In this document: piece after piece, positions 35,603-44,039 of the stretch
Numbering within the stretch: the stretch's first letter is position 1
How the letters are laid out: each line of letters opens with the position of its first letter
NCBI GenBank assembly: GCA_947473355.1
Contig: CANJCQ010000009.1
Coordinates: forward strand, 1-64,000
Direction: 5' to 3'
Source: Sphingomonadaceae bacterium
GTDB lineage: Bacteria > Pseudomonadota > Alphaproteobacteria > Sphingomonadales > Sphingomonadaceae
DNA length: 64,000 nucleotides
Position numbers and translations under genes: made by a program
Notes under the pieces: generated by a model
What the model was told of the DNA's origin: nothing
The model's input: only the letters and a program-made list of their open reading frames with translations
The model's database searches: none

Positions 35603-36234
35603 TCAGCCCCACACCCGCTCGCGGTACCAGCGGGTGATGACATATTTGGCGCCTTTTCGCACCGGCATGCCATGGTGAAGAGTTGCTGGATTGCCGTGGC
35701 CGTCGGCCGTGCGATTGTTCCAGGCGAGCAGAGTACCCTGCTCTGGCTGAAATGTGCGGCCCAGTTCAGGAAACCGGGTGCCGCCGCCAGCTGCAACATT
35801 ATTGAGATAGATCATGAAGGTCCAGCTGCGCTGGCCTGATGTGGTGCAATACTTGGCGAAATCGGCCCCGTCCGGTTCGAAAAAGTCGGTGTGCGCCTTG
35901 AATTCCTGGCCAATATCATAGCGCTGCCCTTGTAACGGCTCTCCATGGGAGGGATCGATGCCCGATATCCAGGCGAGTTTGGCGTTGAGCACAATCACCA
36001 GCGGATCGCCGGATACGAGATCGCAGGTTTCGCTGGTGCGGAAATAGTCGTCGCCATTGGCGTCGGCGATGGTCGAGGGGCGGCGCCCGCGTCGATCTGC
36101 GCGATCAGGCCGGCGCATTCCGCAGGCGTGACGAAGTGCCGCAAGCTAAACAGTTCGATCCGGTCGGATGGCACGCGCCGCATGCCCGGAAAGGCGAGCA
36201 AATGATCGGCAGAAGACTCGCCTGGGTTGGTCAT
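35603..36234 (-). pseudogene. prolyl 4-hydroxylase-like 2OG-Fe(II) oxygenase, single-base frameshift
   Basis: Two overlapping frames make one protein. The N-terminal piece runs from an ATG at 36234 through LLAFPGMRRVPSDRIELFSL to AQIDAG; the C-terminal piece continues with RRPSTIADANGDDYFRTSE. The join is near 36082-36090, where GGCGCC would have to be GGCCGCC: one C is missing. Beyond the shift all P4H features are intact: HTDFFEPDGADF (H-x-D), TFMIYLNNVAAGGGTRFPEL, and HHGMPVRKG with the distal His and Lys. These enzymes hydroxylate proline or other residues using 2-oxoglutarate and Fe(II). It is either a recently broken gene or a sequencing error. The upstream neighbour is tRNA-His on the other strand. 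Confidence 0.8.
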
Positions 36235-36349
36235 GTCGCGACAATAGCGCGCCATTCCGCAATTTTCACTTCCCATCCGGGCAAGGCTGTGCAAATGCGC
36301 CCTCCCGCAGCTGGCGCAGCTTTCGCGCTCCAGGAATTCGCGCGTTTAT

Positions 36350-36427
36350 GGCGACCGTAGCTCAGTTGGTTAGAGCGCCGGTTTGTGGTACCGGAGGTCG
36401 TGGGTTCAAGACCCATCGGTCGCCCCA
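36350..36427 (+). tRNA. tRNA-His (GTG)
   Basis: The cloverleaf is clear. The acceptor arm GCGACCG pairs with CGGTCGC. The D arm is AGCTCAGTTGGTTAGAGC. The anticodon stem CCGGT/ACCGG carries loop TTGTGGT with anticodon GTG at 36385-36387. The T arm is GTGGGTTCAAGACCC. The encoded G at 36350 is the -1 residue pairing with discriminator C73 (36424), the hallmark of histidine tRNA, and CCA is encoded at 36425-36427. Confidence 0.97.
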
Positions 36428-36470
36428 TTCGCGCTACCCAAGGTGAATCCGGCGTGACGGCATTCTGGCC

Positions 36471-37535
36471 ATGACTGCGTTCTGGACCGCTCCGGATTTC
36501 GACGATCACGAAATGGTACAGCTGGTGCATGATCGCGCCAGCGGGCTGACCGCGATCCTGGCGCTGCATTCGACGCATCTTGGCCCTGGCGCGGGCGGCA
36601 CCCGCTTCTGGCACTATGCCGATGGCGAAGACGCAATGCGCGATGCGCTGCGTCTGTCGCGGGGCATGAGCTACAAGAACGCCATGGCCGGATTGCCGAT
36701 GGGCGGCGGCAAGGGCGTGATCCTTGCGGGCTCTGACCGGATCAAGACACCGGAGATGCTCGCCGCTTTCGGCGATGCGATCGAGGCCTTGGGCGGGCGC
36801 TATGTCTGCGCCGAGGATGTCGGGATGACCGAGGCCGATATGGTCGCGATTTCAAAGCGTACCCAGCATGTGACCGGGCTGCCTTCGGCTGATGGCGCAG
36901 CGGCAGGCGGGGATCCGGGGCCGTTTACAGCGACTGGCATCTATCTCGGGATCAAGGCGGCAGTGCTGCACAAATTGGGCAAGGACAGCCTGGCTGGCCT
37001 GCACGTCGCTGTGCAGGGCTGCGGCAGCGTCGGCAGCGGCGTGGCCCGGCATCTGGCCGCAGCAGGTGCCCGCCTGACGCTCGCCGACATCGATGAAGCG
37101 CGCGCCGCGCGCCTGGCGGGCGAGCTGGGCGCTGCACAGGTTCCGACAGGCGAAATCATGGATGTGGCCTGCGATCTGTTCAGCCCCAATGCGCTGGGCG
37201 CGATTTTTGACGACGCAAGTATCGCCCGGCTCGCTGCGCCGATTGTCGCAGGCGGGGCCAACAATCAGCTCGCCCGGCCTGAGCATGGGCCTGCGCTGGC
37301 AGCGCGCGGCATTCTCTATGCGCCCGACTATGTCATCAATGCCGGCGGGATCATCGCAGTGACGCTTGAATATCTGGCGCGCCGCAGCGGCGAGCCTTGT
37401 GCCATTGCAGAAGTGCAACGCCGCCTTAAGGAAATCCCCGCCAGGCTGAGCGGAATATGGCAGAAGGCTGAAGCGAGCGGGCTGGCGCCCGATCAGGTCG
37501 CCGATGCCATGGCGCAACGGCTGATAGGACGCTAA
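36471..37535 (+). CDS. Leu/Glu/Phe/Val-type amino-acid dehydrogenase
   Basis: 354 residues of the amino-acid dehydrogenase family, closest in size and pattern to leucine/valine/phenylalanine dehydrogenases. The two active-site lysines lie in SRGMSYKNAMAGLPMGGGKG, followed by the catalytic Asp in ICAEDVGM-like YVCAEDVGMTE. The NAD fold has GCGSVGSGVARHL. It oxidatively deaminates a branched or aromatic L-amino acid to the 2-oxo acid with NAD+. It lies 43 bp after tRNA-His and only 8 bp before ccmD, so it appears to share a transcript with the cytochrome maturation remnant. Confidence 0.9.
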   Translation: MTAFWTAPDFDDHEMVQLVHDRASGLTAILALHSTHLGPGAGGTRFWHYADGEDAMRDALRLSRGMSYKNAMAGLPMGGGKGVILAGSDRIKTPEMLAAFGDAIEALGGRYVCAEDVGMTEADMVAISKRTQHVTGLPSADGAAAGGDPGPFTATGIYLGIKAAVLHKLGKDSLAGLHVAVQGCGSVGSGVARHLAAAGARLTLADIDEARAARLAGELGAAQVPTGEIMDVACDLFSPNALGAIFDDASIARLAAPIVAGGANNQLARPEHGPALAARGILYAPDYVINAGGIIAVTLEYLARRSGEPCAIAEVQRRLKEIPARLSGIWQKAEASGLAPDQVADAMAQRLIGR

Positions 37536-37543
37536 GCAAAGCC

Positions 37544-37687
37544 ATGACACGTGAAATTCTCGACCAGTGGCAATTCGTCTGGGCCGCCTATGCGTTGGGC
37601 ATTGGCGGAACGCTTGCGACAGTTGCCTGGAGCTGGATAGCCATGCGCCGCGCCGAACGCCGCCGTGACAGGAGCCGCGAGAAATGA
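37544..37687 (+). CDS. ccmD: heme exporter protein CcmD
   Basis: 47 residues: a short N-terminus (MTREILDQWQFVWAAYALG), one transmembrane helix with a conserved-looking FVWAAYALG entry, and a basic C-terminal tail (RRAERRRDRSREK). This is the size and layout of CcmD, which helps release holo-CcmE from the CcmABC complex. Position supports the call: its stop overlaps the ccmE start by 4 bp (ATGA). It was found by reading the gap between the dehydrogenase and ccmE. The usual upstream ccmC is not present. Confidence 0.8.
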   Translation: MTREILDQWQFVWAAYALGIGGTLATVAWSWIAMRRAERRRDRSREK

Positions 37688-38139
37688 GCGGGTTGAAGAC
37701 CAAGCACCAGCGGCTGGTACTGATCGCGCTGGCCATGGTGGCGCTGATCGGGGCGGGATTGCTCGCCACCTGGGCGCTGCGCAATCAGGCTTCATATTTC
37801 TATGTGCCAAGCGAATTGCGCGCTAATCCGCCGGCGCTGGATCGGGCAGTGCGGCTGGGCGGCATGGTCGAGCGCGGCTCGATCCATACGGCGGCGGACG
37901 GCGTGACCACGGAATTTGTCGTCAGCGACGGCAAGGTCAGCGTGCCGGTGCGTTTCAAGGGCATCGCGCCTTCGCTGTTCGTCGAGGGCTCGGGCGTCGT
38001 GGCCGAGGGCAAACTGGGCGCAGATGGCACCTTTATCGCCGACAACCTGCTCGCCAAGCATGACGAGAAATATGTGCCTCGCGAGATGAAAGACATGAAC
38101 GCTGCTCAAGCGAAGCAGGTGGTTTCGGAAACCAAATGA
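37684..38139 (+). CDS. ccmE: cytochrome c maturation heme chaperone CcmE
   Basis: 151 residues: an N-terminal basic segment and one membrane anchor (about 10-32), then an OB-fold periplasmic domain. The heme-attachment motif is intact as KHDEKYVP with His126, and FYVPSEL and GSGVVAEGKLGADGTFIADNLLAKH are the usual flanks. CcmE carries heme covalently from CcmC to the CcmF/H lyase in System I. Start and stop both overlap neighbours by 4 bp (ccmD, fusion ORF). Its required partner CcmC is not encoded in this window. Confidence 0.95.
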   Translation: MSGLKTKHQRLVLIALAMVALIGAGLLATWALRNQASYFYVPSELRANPPALDRAVRLGGMVERGSIHTAADGVTTEFVVSDGKVSVPVRFKGIAPSLFVEGSGVVAEGKLGADGTFIADNLLAKHDEKYVPREMKDMNAAQAKQVVSETK

Positions 38140-39443
38140 TCGCCGCGCTGTTCGCTTTTGCGGCAGCACTGCTGGTGACGGGCTGGATTGCCGCTCGCAC
38201 TTCGCGCCGCGCGGCGCGGCTTTGGGCGGCTCTGGCCCTGGTCGCGCTGGCGGGTTCCTCTGTGTTTCAGATTATGCGAGAGCTGGGGCCATGGTGGCCA
38301 TTGTTGCGCTGGCCGTGGAGCTTGGCCGAGTGCGTTGCTACGCTAGTGTGGATTGCCGCTCTGGCGCTGGCATGGCGTGCGCGGCAGCGCGGCTGGCAGG
38401 CGGGTCAGCTGCTGCTGGCCTGCGGCGTTGCGGCATTCGCTTTCGGTCTTGTCGCGGCAACTGCGGGCAAGCTCACATCGGAGGATTCCCCGAAGTCAGG
38501 GGGCAGAGTGTGCCCCGGCGAATCGGCGAAAATGGATCGCTGGACTGCCACCTTGCGTTCGGTCGAACCCGTCGTCGGCGCGGACTATACCGGGGTGGAG
38601 GCAAGGCTGAGCATCGGCTTTCCAGGTGGCACTGTGCTGGAGGCCCGCCCGCAGCAGCGCGATTATCCGGAGGGCGGTCCGGGTCTCATGGCAGGTTCGC
38701 AGACATTGGTGCGCTGGAACGGCGAACTGCTGGTCGAATCCATGGCCAACAAAAATTCCCCCGAATGCGCCCAGCTGATGATCGAGTGGCAGCCGTTCGC
38801 CCAATTGCTGCGCTATGGTGCTTGGGCAAGCCTTGCCGGGGCGCTGGTGCTGCTGGCAACGGCTACGCGCTCTGCTGCCTGGCGGGCCGGAGCGCGTGGG
38901 CGCATCGCCATGCGGCGCGACGACCATGGGCGGGGAGTTCTCCCAGCCAGCCCGGGCAGCATGGGGTGGAAGCCGGTCGTTCTGGCGCTGGTTTGCGGTT
39001 TCGTCGCATTCGCCTGGGCTGCGGCGCAGCAGCCTGCGCACGAATCGCCCCGGCGCGGCGGTGCCAATGGCGCGGCGCTGATCGCCGCGCGGCAAGCGCA
39101 ATTTGGCGGGCCGCATCTCGACAACCGCTGGCTGGTCATTTCCGATGCCCTGGCGCGGCATGGCCAGTTTGGCGAGGCGGCGCAGGTCTTGCTGGGGGCA
39201 GTGGCGAAAGAGCCGAGCAATGCCGAGGCATGGCTGGCGCTGGGCGATGCGCTTTATGGCCATGCCGGCGGGGAAATGGTTGCGGCGGCTGTGCTCGCCT
39301 ATAGCCGCGCCGATCGCATGGTCGCGCCGCAGTCTGCCATCAGGTCAGTGGCGGCACAGGCCATGGTCGCTTCGGGGCGCGAAAGGGCCGCCGCAGAATG
39401 GCTCTGCCGGGACTATTTGCCCTATCGACAATGTCCCGACTAA
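38136..39443 (+). CDS. fusion-like protein: CcmF C-terminal domain plus CcmI/CycH-like TPR domain
   Basis: 435 residues. Residues 1-115 have three hydrophobic helices without the WWD heme-handling motif. Residues ~130-225 match the C-terminal periplasmic domain of CcmF (LRSVEPVVGADYTGVEARLS, VLEARPQQRDYP, then a final TM helix LLRYGAWASLAGALVLL). After a charged linker there is another TM (VVLALVCGFVAFAWAAA), then a TPR-like region (NRWLVISDALARHGQFGEAAQVLL ... EAWLALGDALYGH) like the C-terminus of CcmI/CycH. A full CcmF has 600 or more residues; here its core, and separate ccmG and ccmH, are absent. The start overlaps ccmE by 4 bp. The domain calls are by eye; the fused architecture is directly visible. 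Confidence 0.65.
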   Translation: MIAALFAFAAALLVTGWIAARTSRRAARLWAALALVALAGSSVFQIMRELGPWWPLLRWPWSLAECVATLVWIAALALAWRARQRGWQAGQLLLACGVAAFAFGLVAATAGKLTSEDSPKSGGRVCPGESAKMDRWTATLRSVEPVVGADYTGVEARLSIGFPGGTVLEARPQQRDYPEGGPGLMAGSQTLVRWNGELLVESMANKNSPECAQLMIEWQPFAQLLRYGAWASLAGALVLLATATRSAAWRAGARGRIAMRRDDHGRGVLPASPGSMGWKPVVLALVCGFVAFAWAAAQQPAHESPRRGGANGAALIAARQAQFGGPHLDNRWLVISDALARHGQFGEAAQVLLGAVAKEPSNAEAWLALGDALYGHAGGEMVAAAVLAYSRADRMVAPQSAIRSVAAQAMVASGRERAAAEWLCRDYLPYRQCPD

Positions 39444-39540
39444 CTCCGTTGCGAGCGACAAACCATGCTGCTAAGCGCAGCGCCGCCGCAACGTGCTATC
39501 AGGCGGCAGAAACAGCTCCTTACGGAGACAGGGCGCAAGC

Positions 39541-41484
39541 ATGAGCAAATCGGTCGAAGACGGCGCGGAGATTTTCCCCGAGGTCGCTCAGGGGCAGGCA
39601 AATCCATTGGTCGATGAAGGCCATGGCCATCATCAGGGCAGTGTCCTGAAGATGGCGGTCGGCGCGATCGGCGTGGTTTTCGGCGATATCGGCACCAGTC
39701 CGCTTTATGCCATGCGCGATACCTTTGCCGGGCATCATCCCTTGCCGCTCGACCGTTTGCACGTGTTTGGCATCGTCAGCCTCATGTTCTGGTCGATGAT
39801 GATCATCGTGACGCTGAAATATGTGACAGTGATCATGCGCGCCGACAACAAGGGTGAGGGCGGATCGCTCGCGCTTTTGGCGCTGATCAACCAGAATGTG
39901 CCGGGCAAAACCTGGTCTGCGGGGATCGTGTTGCTCGGCGTGTTTGCCACCTCGTTGTTCTATGGCGACAGCATGATAACGCCTGCCGTATCGGTCTTGG
40001 GCGCGATAGAGGGCATTGCGGTTTTCAATCCAGCCATGGCCCACATGGTCGTGCCGATCGTGGTTGGTATCCTGATCTTCCTGTTCATGATCCAAAGCCG
40101 GGGGACCGCAAAGGTGGCGACTCTGTTCGGCCCGGTGATGTTGGTCTATTTCGCGGTAATCTCGGTGCTTGGTGCCATAAGCATCGCGCAAATGCCGTCG
40201 GTGCTCGAAGCGCTGAGCCCGCATCACGCCGCCGCGATGTTCATCAACGATCCGCTCAAGGGCTTCCTTGCCATGGGCTCCGCAGTCCTCGCGGTGACCG
40301 GCGCCGAGGCGCTCTATGCCGACATGGGTCATTTCGGCCGCGCGCCGATTCGCCTGTCGTGGCTGTGGTTCGTGCTGCCCGCGCTGGTTTTCAACTATTT
40401 CGGCCAGGCCGCATTGCTGCTGCGCAATCCCGCGGCGATCGAAAGCCCGTTCTATCTGCTGGCGCCGCAGTGGTTCCAATGGCCGCTGCTGATCATCGCC
40501 AGCATGGCAGCGGTGATCGCCAGCCAGGCTGTGATCACAGGTGCTTTTTCGGTGACCCAGCAGGCAATCCAGCTCGGTTTCATGCCGCGCATGTCGATCA
40601 AGCACACCAGCGTCAGCGCCGGGCAGATCTATATTCCGGTAATCAATTTCATGTTGATGATCGCGGTGATCATCCTGGTCCTGATGTTCCAGCGCTCGTC
40701 GAACCTGACAGCGGCCTATGGCATCGCGGTGACTGGCGCCATGGCGATCGACAACTTCCTGCTGGCGGTGGTCCTGTTCCACCTGTGGAAGTGGAAGCCC
40801 TGGCTGTCGGTGCCCCTGCTGGCGCTATTCTTCACGCTCGATCTCGCTTACCTCGGCGCCAACTTCACCAAGATCCCGGACGGCGGCTGGGTGCCGCTGG
40901 CCATGGCCGCAGTGATCTTCACCCTGCTCACCACCTGGTCCCGTGGGCGCGCGCTGATGCGGCAGAACATGACCGAAGGGACCATTCCCGTCGAAGTCTT
41001 CGCCAAGAGCGCGCATGGCAGCGCCACCCGCGTGCCCGGCACGGCGATCTTCATGGCCTCGACCAACAAGGGCGTGCCGTCGGCACTGCTGCACAATATC
41101 AAACACAACAAGGTGCTGCATGAGCGCGTGGTTATCCTGACCGTGGCGACTCAGGACGTGCCCTATGTCGACGAGGCAGAGCGCTTCACCGCCAAGGATA
41201 TGGGCAACGGTTTTTATCGGCTGACGATGAAATACGGCTTCCTCGAGGAGACTGATGTTCCGGCTGCGCTGAAGCGGGTCAAGATGTGCGGCGAGCCCTT
41301 TGAGATGATGAAGACCAGCTTCTTCCTCTCGCGCCAGACCCTGATCGCCTCGGCCAAACCCGGCATGGCGCTGTGGCGCGAAAAGCTGTTCGCCTGGATG
41401 CTGCGCAATGCGGCGAGCGCGATGGAATTCTTCCGCCTGCCGACCAACCGCGTGGTCGAGCTCGGCAGCCAGGTCGAGATTTAG
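39541..41484 (+). CDS. kup: low-affinity potassium transporter Kup
   Basis: 647 residues of the KUP/HAK/KT family. The signature [16 protein letters not shown] starts near residue 43. About twelve transmembrane helices follow, then a cytosolic C-terminal domain after ~residue 460 ([21 protein letters not shown]). It imports K+ with H+. ATG 39541 has GGAGACAGGG before it; an upstream in-frame ATG at 39493 is not used. It stands after the ccm remnant with a 97-bp gap and is followed within 4 bp by a small membrane protein. Confidence 0.95.
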   Translation: MSKSVEDGAEIFPEVAQGQANPLVDEGHGHHQGSVLKMAVGAIGVVFGDIGTSPLYAMRDTFAGHHPLPLDRLHVFGIVSLMFWSMMIIVTLKYVTVIMRADNKGEGGSLALLALINQNVPGKTWSAGIVLLGVFATSLFYGDSMITPAVSVLGAIEGIAVFNPAMAHMVVPIVVGILIFLFMIQSRGTAKVATLFGPVMLVYFAVISVLGAISIAQMPSVLEALSPHHAAAMFINDPLKGFLAMGSAVLAVTGAEALYADMGHFGRAPIRLSWLWFVLPALVFNYFGQAALLLRNPAAIESPFYLLAPQWFQWPLLIIASMAAVIASQAVITGAFSVTQQAIQLGFMPRMSIKHTSVSAGQIYIPVINFMLMIAVIILVLMFQRSSNLTAAYGIAVTGAMAIDNFLLAVVLFHLWKWKPWLSVPLLALFFTLDLAYLGANFTKIPDGGWVPLAMAAVIFTLLTTWSRGRALMRQNMTEGTIPVEVFAKSAHGSATRVPGTAIFMASTNKGVPSALLHNIKHNKVLHERVVILTVATQDVPYVDEAERFTAKDMGNGFYRLTMKYGFLEETDVPAALKRVKMCGEPFEMMKTSFFLSRQTLIASAKPGMALWREKLFAWMLRNAASAMEFFRLPTNRVVELGSQVEI

Positions 41485-41488
41485 CTGC

Positions 41489-42025
41489 TTGGCGGCACAA
41501 GTCCGCCTCGGCGATCTCGGGTTTCAGATACTGCCGCGCCGTGGCTGGCGCTCGCTGGCTCTGGCCTTGGGGCTGGGGCTGGCATTTGGCGCATACATGG
41601 CGCTGGCAGACCATTTCGTCCTTGCGAGCGCAGTTCCAGCGGTGCAGCACATCATGCTCGCGCAGAACTCGCTTGGCGAGCGGCTGCTGTTCTTTGCGCG
41701 TGGTGCCCTTCTGGACGAGCTGGAATACCGCCTGATTGCGCTGACCGCGATTGCCTGGGGGCTGGCCAATGCGGCGAAGCGACCAATGCCAGCGGCCTCA
41801 TGGGCGGCGATCGTGCTCACAGCGCTGGTAGTCTATCCACTGGGCAACTGGGCTTACTTCAGCGGGCTCGATCCCAACGCCATGACTTTTCTGCGCGAAG
41901 TTGCGCTGCATGGCGGGGCCGGGGTGCTGTGGGGCTGGCTTTATTGGCGGCACGGCTGGCTGAGCGGGCTGACCGGCCATGTCAGCGCCCATCTGGCGTT
42001 GCAGCCGCTGCTGGGGGTGCTTTGA
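41489..42025 (+). CDS. CPBP-like (Abi) intramembrane protease family protein
   Basis: About 178 residues, five or six hydrophobic segments. The EExxxR-type motif appears as LLDELEYRLIAL, with later FLREVALHGGAG and GHVSAHLALQ segments supplying the two further His motifs expected of CPBP proteases. The first Glu of the pair is Asp here, so activity is uncertain. No ATG fits after kup; TTG at 41489, four bases past the kup stop, is the likely start and implies coupling to kup. The upstream frame inside kup is not coding. Confidence 0.65.
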   Translation: MAAQVRLGDLGFQILPRRGWRSLALALGLGLAFGAYMALADHFVLASAVPAVQHIMLAQNSLGERLLFFARGALLDELEYRLIALTAIAWGLANAAKRPMPAASWAAIVLTALVVYPLGNWAYFSGLDPNAMTFLREVALHGGAGVLWGWLYWRHGWLSGLTGHVSAHLALQPLLGVL

Positions 42026-42038
42026 GTCATTGCCGTTC

Positions 42039-42155
42039 AATCCTCCCCCTTCGGGGAGGGGGCAGCCCCTTTGGGGCTGACGGAGGGGGCGCCGCACGAC
42101 TGACCCCCTCCGGCATTCGTTCCACTCATGCCACCTCCCACGGAGGGGGAGGATT
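42039..42155. repeat. 117-bp intergenic inverted-repeat element, copy 1
   Basis: It begins AATCCTCCCC and ends GGGGAGGATT, so its outer ends are inverted repeats, with further complementary G/C runs and a GCAGCCCCTTTGGGGCTGACGG hairpin inside. A second member lies at 47064-47195 with the same order of motifs (CCCCCTCCGGCATTCG, CTCATGCCACCTCCC). It occupies most of the gap between the CPBP-like and SnoaL-like genes. It has no coding content and resembles REP/MITE-like elements of sphingomonads. Confidence 0.75.
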
Positions 42156-42185
42156 TTCAGAGGGCACTGCTATTGCCTCGCCGCC

Positions 42186-42581
42186 CTAATCCGCAAAGGC
42201 CGCGATGATATTGAGCGGGTTCATGTATTCGATATGCTCCACCACCTGGCCATCCCGGATGCGCACGAAGATCACGTAGCTGTTCCGGTAGATCTTGCCG
42301 CTGGCCATGGTTGCTTCGCCATTGGCGGTGGCAACAAACAGCTCAGGGTCTTCTGTCGCCAGCAGCTCGAGATTCTCGAAGACCAGCGGGCTGCGGTTTT
42401 TCGCGCTGCCGCTCAAGGCCTGTTGCGCCACCTCCCGCCCGATAAATTTGCTGGGCACCCCGGGCGGGGCGAAGGGCAGGCGCAGCACGAAGTCGGGCGA
42501 TATTTGCCCGTCCAGCTTTGCAAACGCACCTTCGGGCATGATCTCAAGCCACTGGCGGGCGAGTTCAACACTGTCGCTCAT
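42186..42581 (-). CDS. SnoaL-like / NTF2-fold protein
   Basis: 131 residues of the cone-shaped NTF2/SnoaL fold: LARQWLEIMPEGAFAKLDGQ, then FVLRLPFAPPGVPSKFIGRE, and the closing strand IRDGQVVEHIEYMNPL. Members include ketosteroid-isomerase-like enzymes and small-ligand binders. No catalytic Asp/Tyr set can be assigned with confidence, so the function is unknown. It lies between repeat copy 1 and the PuuD-like gene; all face the minus strand. Confidence 0.78.
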   Translation of the reverse strand: MSDSVELARQWLEIMPEGAFAKLDGQISPDFVLRLPFAPPGVPSKFIGREVAQQALSGSAKNRSPLVFENLELLATEDPELFVATANGEATMASGKIYRNSYVIFVRIRDGQVVEHIEYMNPLNIIAAFAD

Positions 42582-42664
42582 CTCGGGCTCCTCTCACCAC
42601 ATGGAAAAGGGGAGGGGGCATTGCTGCCTCCTCCCCTTCAAATTCCATCACAGTCGCGTCGTGA

Positions 42665-43252
42665 TCAGCTCAGATTGGCGCTGACCATGCAATAGAGCAT
42701 CGGAAACGAAAGTGCGAGATTGGTGCGGCTGGCGATCAATGCGCGCGGCGTGGCTGCGGCCTTTTCTGCGTCAGTCGCCTCGACAATGCCGAGGATTTTC
42801 TTCTGTGCTGGCCAGATGATCAGCCAGACGTTGAGGAACATGATGATGCCCAGCCACATGCCGAGCCCGATCATGTTGACATTACCTTCGCCCGAAAAGG
42901 TCAGCGCCTTGGCACCATAGCCCGGGACGCCGCCAACCGGCTGGAAGGCAATGCCGAGGCCGATCACGACCGTCAGCAGCGCGGCCCAGCGGAAGAAGAA
43001 GAACACTTTGGGGGCGATATAGCCCGTGACGCCCTTTTTCAGCTCGGCCGGAACCGAAGGCATGGTCGGCACTTGCACGAAGTTGAGATAATAAAGCAGG
43101 CCGATCCACAGGATGCCGAAGAAGGTGTGCAGCCAGTGCAGGACCGAATTGACATCGACCGGAGCGGACGGGGCATATGCCATCATCACCGCGATCGCGG
43201 CCACCAGGCCGAGTACCAGGATCAGATGCAGGTTTCCGAATAACTTAGCCAT
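42665..43252 (-). CDS. urate hydroxylase PuuD-type membrane domain protein
   Basis: 195 residues and five hydrophobic helices. It matches the membrane domain of PuuD (PF06181, urate oxidase N-terminal): VLHWLHTFFGILWIGLLYYLNFVQVP near residue 37, then GMWLGIIMFLNVWLIIWPAQKKIL with the conserved His/Asn positions. The cytochrome c domain fused at the C-terminus of true PuuD is absent, so urate oxidation is not assured. It is a common stand-alone protein in this bacterial group. A 130-bp gap to yciB precedes it. Confidence 0.8.
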   Translation of the reverse strand: MAKLFGNLHLILVLGLVAAIAVMMAYAPSAPVDVNSVLHWLHTFFGILWIGLLYYLNFVQVPTMPSVPAELKKGVTGYIAPKVFFFFRWAALLTVVIGLGIAFQPVGGVPGYGAKALTFSGEGNVNMIGLGMWLGIIMFLNVWLIIWPAQKKILGIVEATDAEKAAATPRALIASRTNLALSFPMLYCMVSANLS

Positions 43253-43382
43253 TGCTTTCCCCTAATTCCCATGCGCCTCGCGCGGCGCGTTAAACTTGAC
43301 CCGTGCCGCAGCAGGCAGCCGCGGGATGCAGACTATTGCCCCATGCGCGACAAATGTCACACGATTTTGCGAATCGTTAACT

Positions 43383-44039
43383 CTATTCGTGCGGCGGATT
43401 GGCGATCACTTCATCCTCGGCGTCTGCGCCCATGCCGTGGCGCAGCAGCATTGGCATGTGAGCGAAGGTGAACACGAAGGACAGCGGCAGGAACACATAG
43501 AGCTTGCTCTGCAGCCAGCCGCCGAAGCTGAGATAGTGGCGAAAGCCTTCGTTCAGCGCGGCGAGGAACAGGAAGAAAATGCCCCAGTTACGCGACAGGA
43601 TCCGCCAGCCGAGATCGTCGAGCCCGTCGAAAGCGGCGGCGAGGAGGGTCTTGAGCAGCGGCTTGCCACGCGCCACGCCGATCAGCAGCGCGAGGCCGAA
43701 GAGCAGATAGATCGCGGTCGGTTTGATCTGAATGTAGAACGGATCGTGCAGCAGGATCGTCACTGCACCGAAGAACACGATCAAGGCGGTGGATAGCCAC
43801 AGCATCGGCGAGATGTGCTTGAGCTTCCATCTGGACACCACCAGCGCGATCACTGCGGCGACCATGAAGGTTCCAGTCCCTTTGATGACCGCCAGCACTT
43901 CACCGACGGCATTCTCCTTGTCGGTCGGCGAAAAGTGCTTGTAAACGAGGAAGAACAGGACAACCGGGCCATAATCGACCACCAGGTTGAGCCAGCCTGC
44001 CTTGGGCTTTTCAGCGGGTTTCTCAGGCGCCGAAGCCAT
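43383..44039 (-). CDS. yciB: inner-membrane septation protein YciB/IspZ
   Basis: 218 residues, five to six transmembrane helices after a Lys/Pro-rich start. Family blocks are LVVDYGPVVLFFLVY, GTGTFMVAAVIALVVSRWKLKH and RNWGIFFLFLAALNEGFRHYLSF. YciB supports cell-envelope elongation and division. Its ATG overlaps the ftsY stop by one base (TGATG), the last of three overlapping junctions in the dapF-mtaB-ftsY-yciB run. Confidence 0.92.
   Translation of the reverse strand: MASAPEKPAEKPKAGWLNLVVDYGPVVLFFLVYKHFSPTDKENAVGEVLAVIKGTGTFMVAAVIALVVSRWKLKHISPMLWLSTALIVFFGAVTILLHDPFYIQIKPTAIYLLFGLALLIGVARGKPLLKTLLAAAFDGLDDLGWRILSRNWGIFFLFLAALNEGFRHYLSFGGWLQSKLYVFLPLSFVFTFAHMPMLLRHGMGADAEDEVIANPPHE

Noticed and set aside
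38222..39304. 360-codon plus-strand frame overlapping the CcmF/CcmI-like fusion, considered as a hidden ccm gene
   Set aside because: Its translation is Gly/Arg/Ala-rich with no helices or WWD motif. It is the third-position shadow of the real frame, which has clear CcmF and TPR features.
43370..43389. CGAATCGTTAACTCTATTCG dyad at the end of yciB
   Set aside because: The arms are only five bases with an imperfect middle; likely chance around the stop codon.
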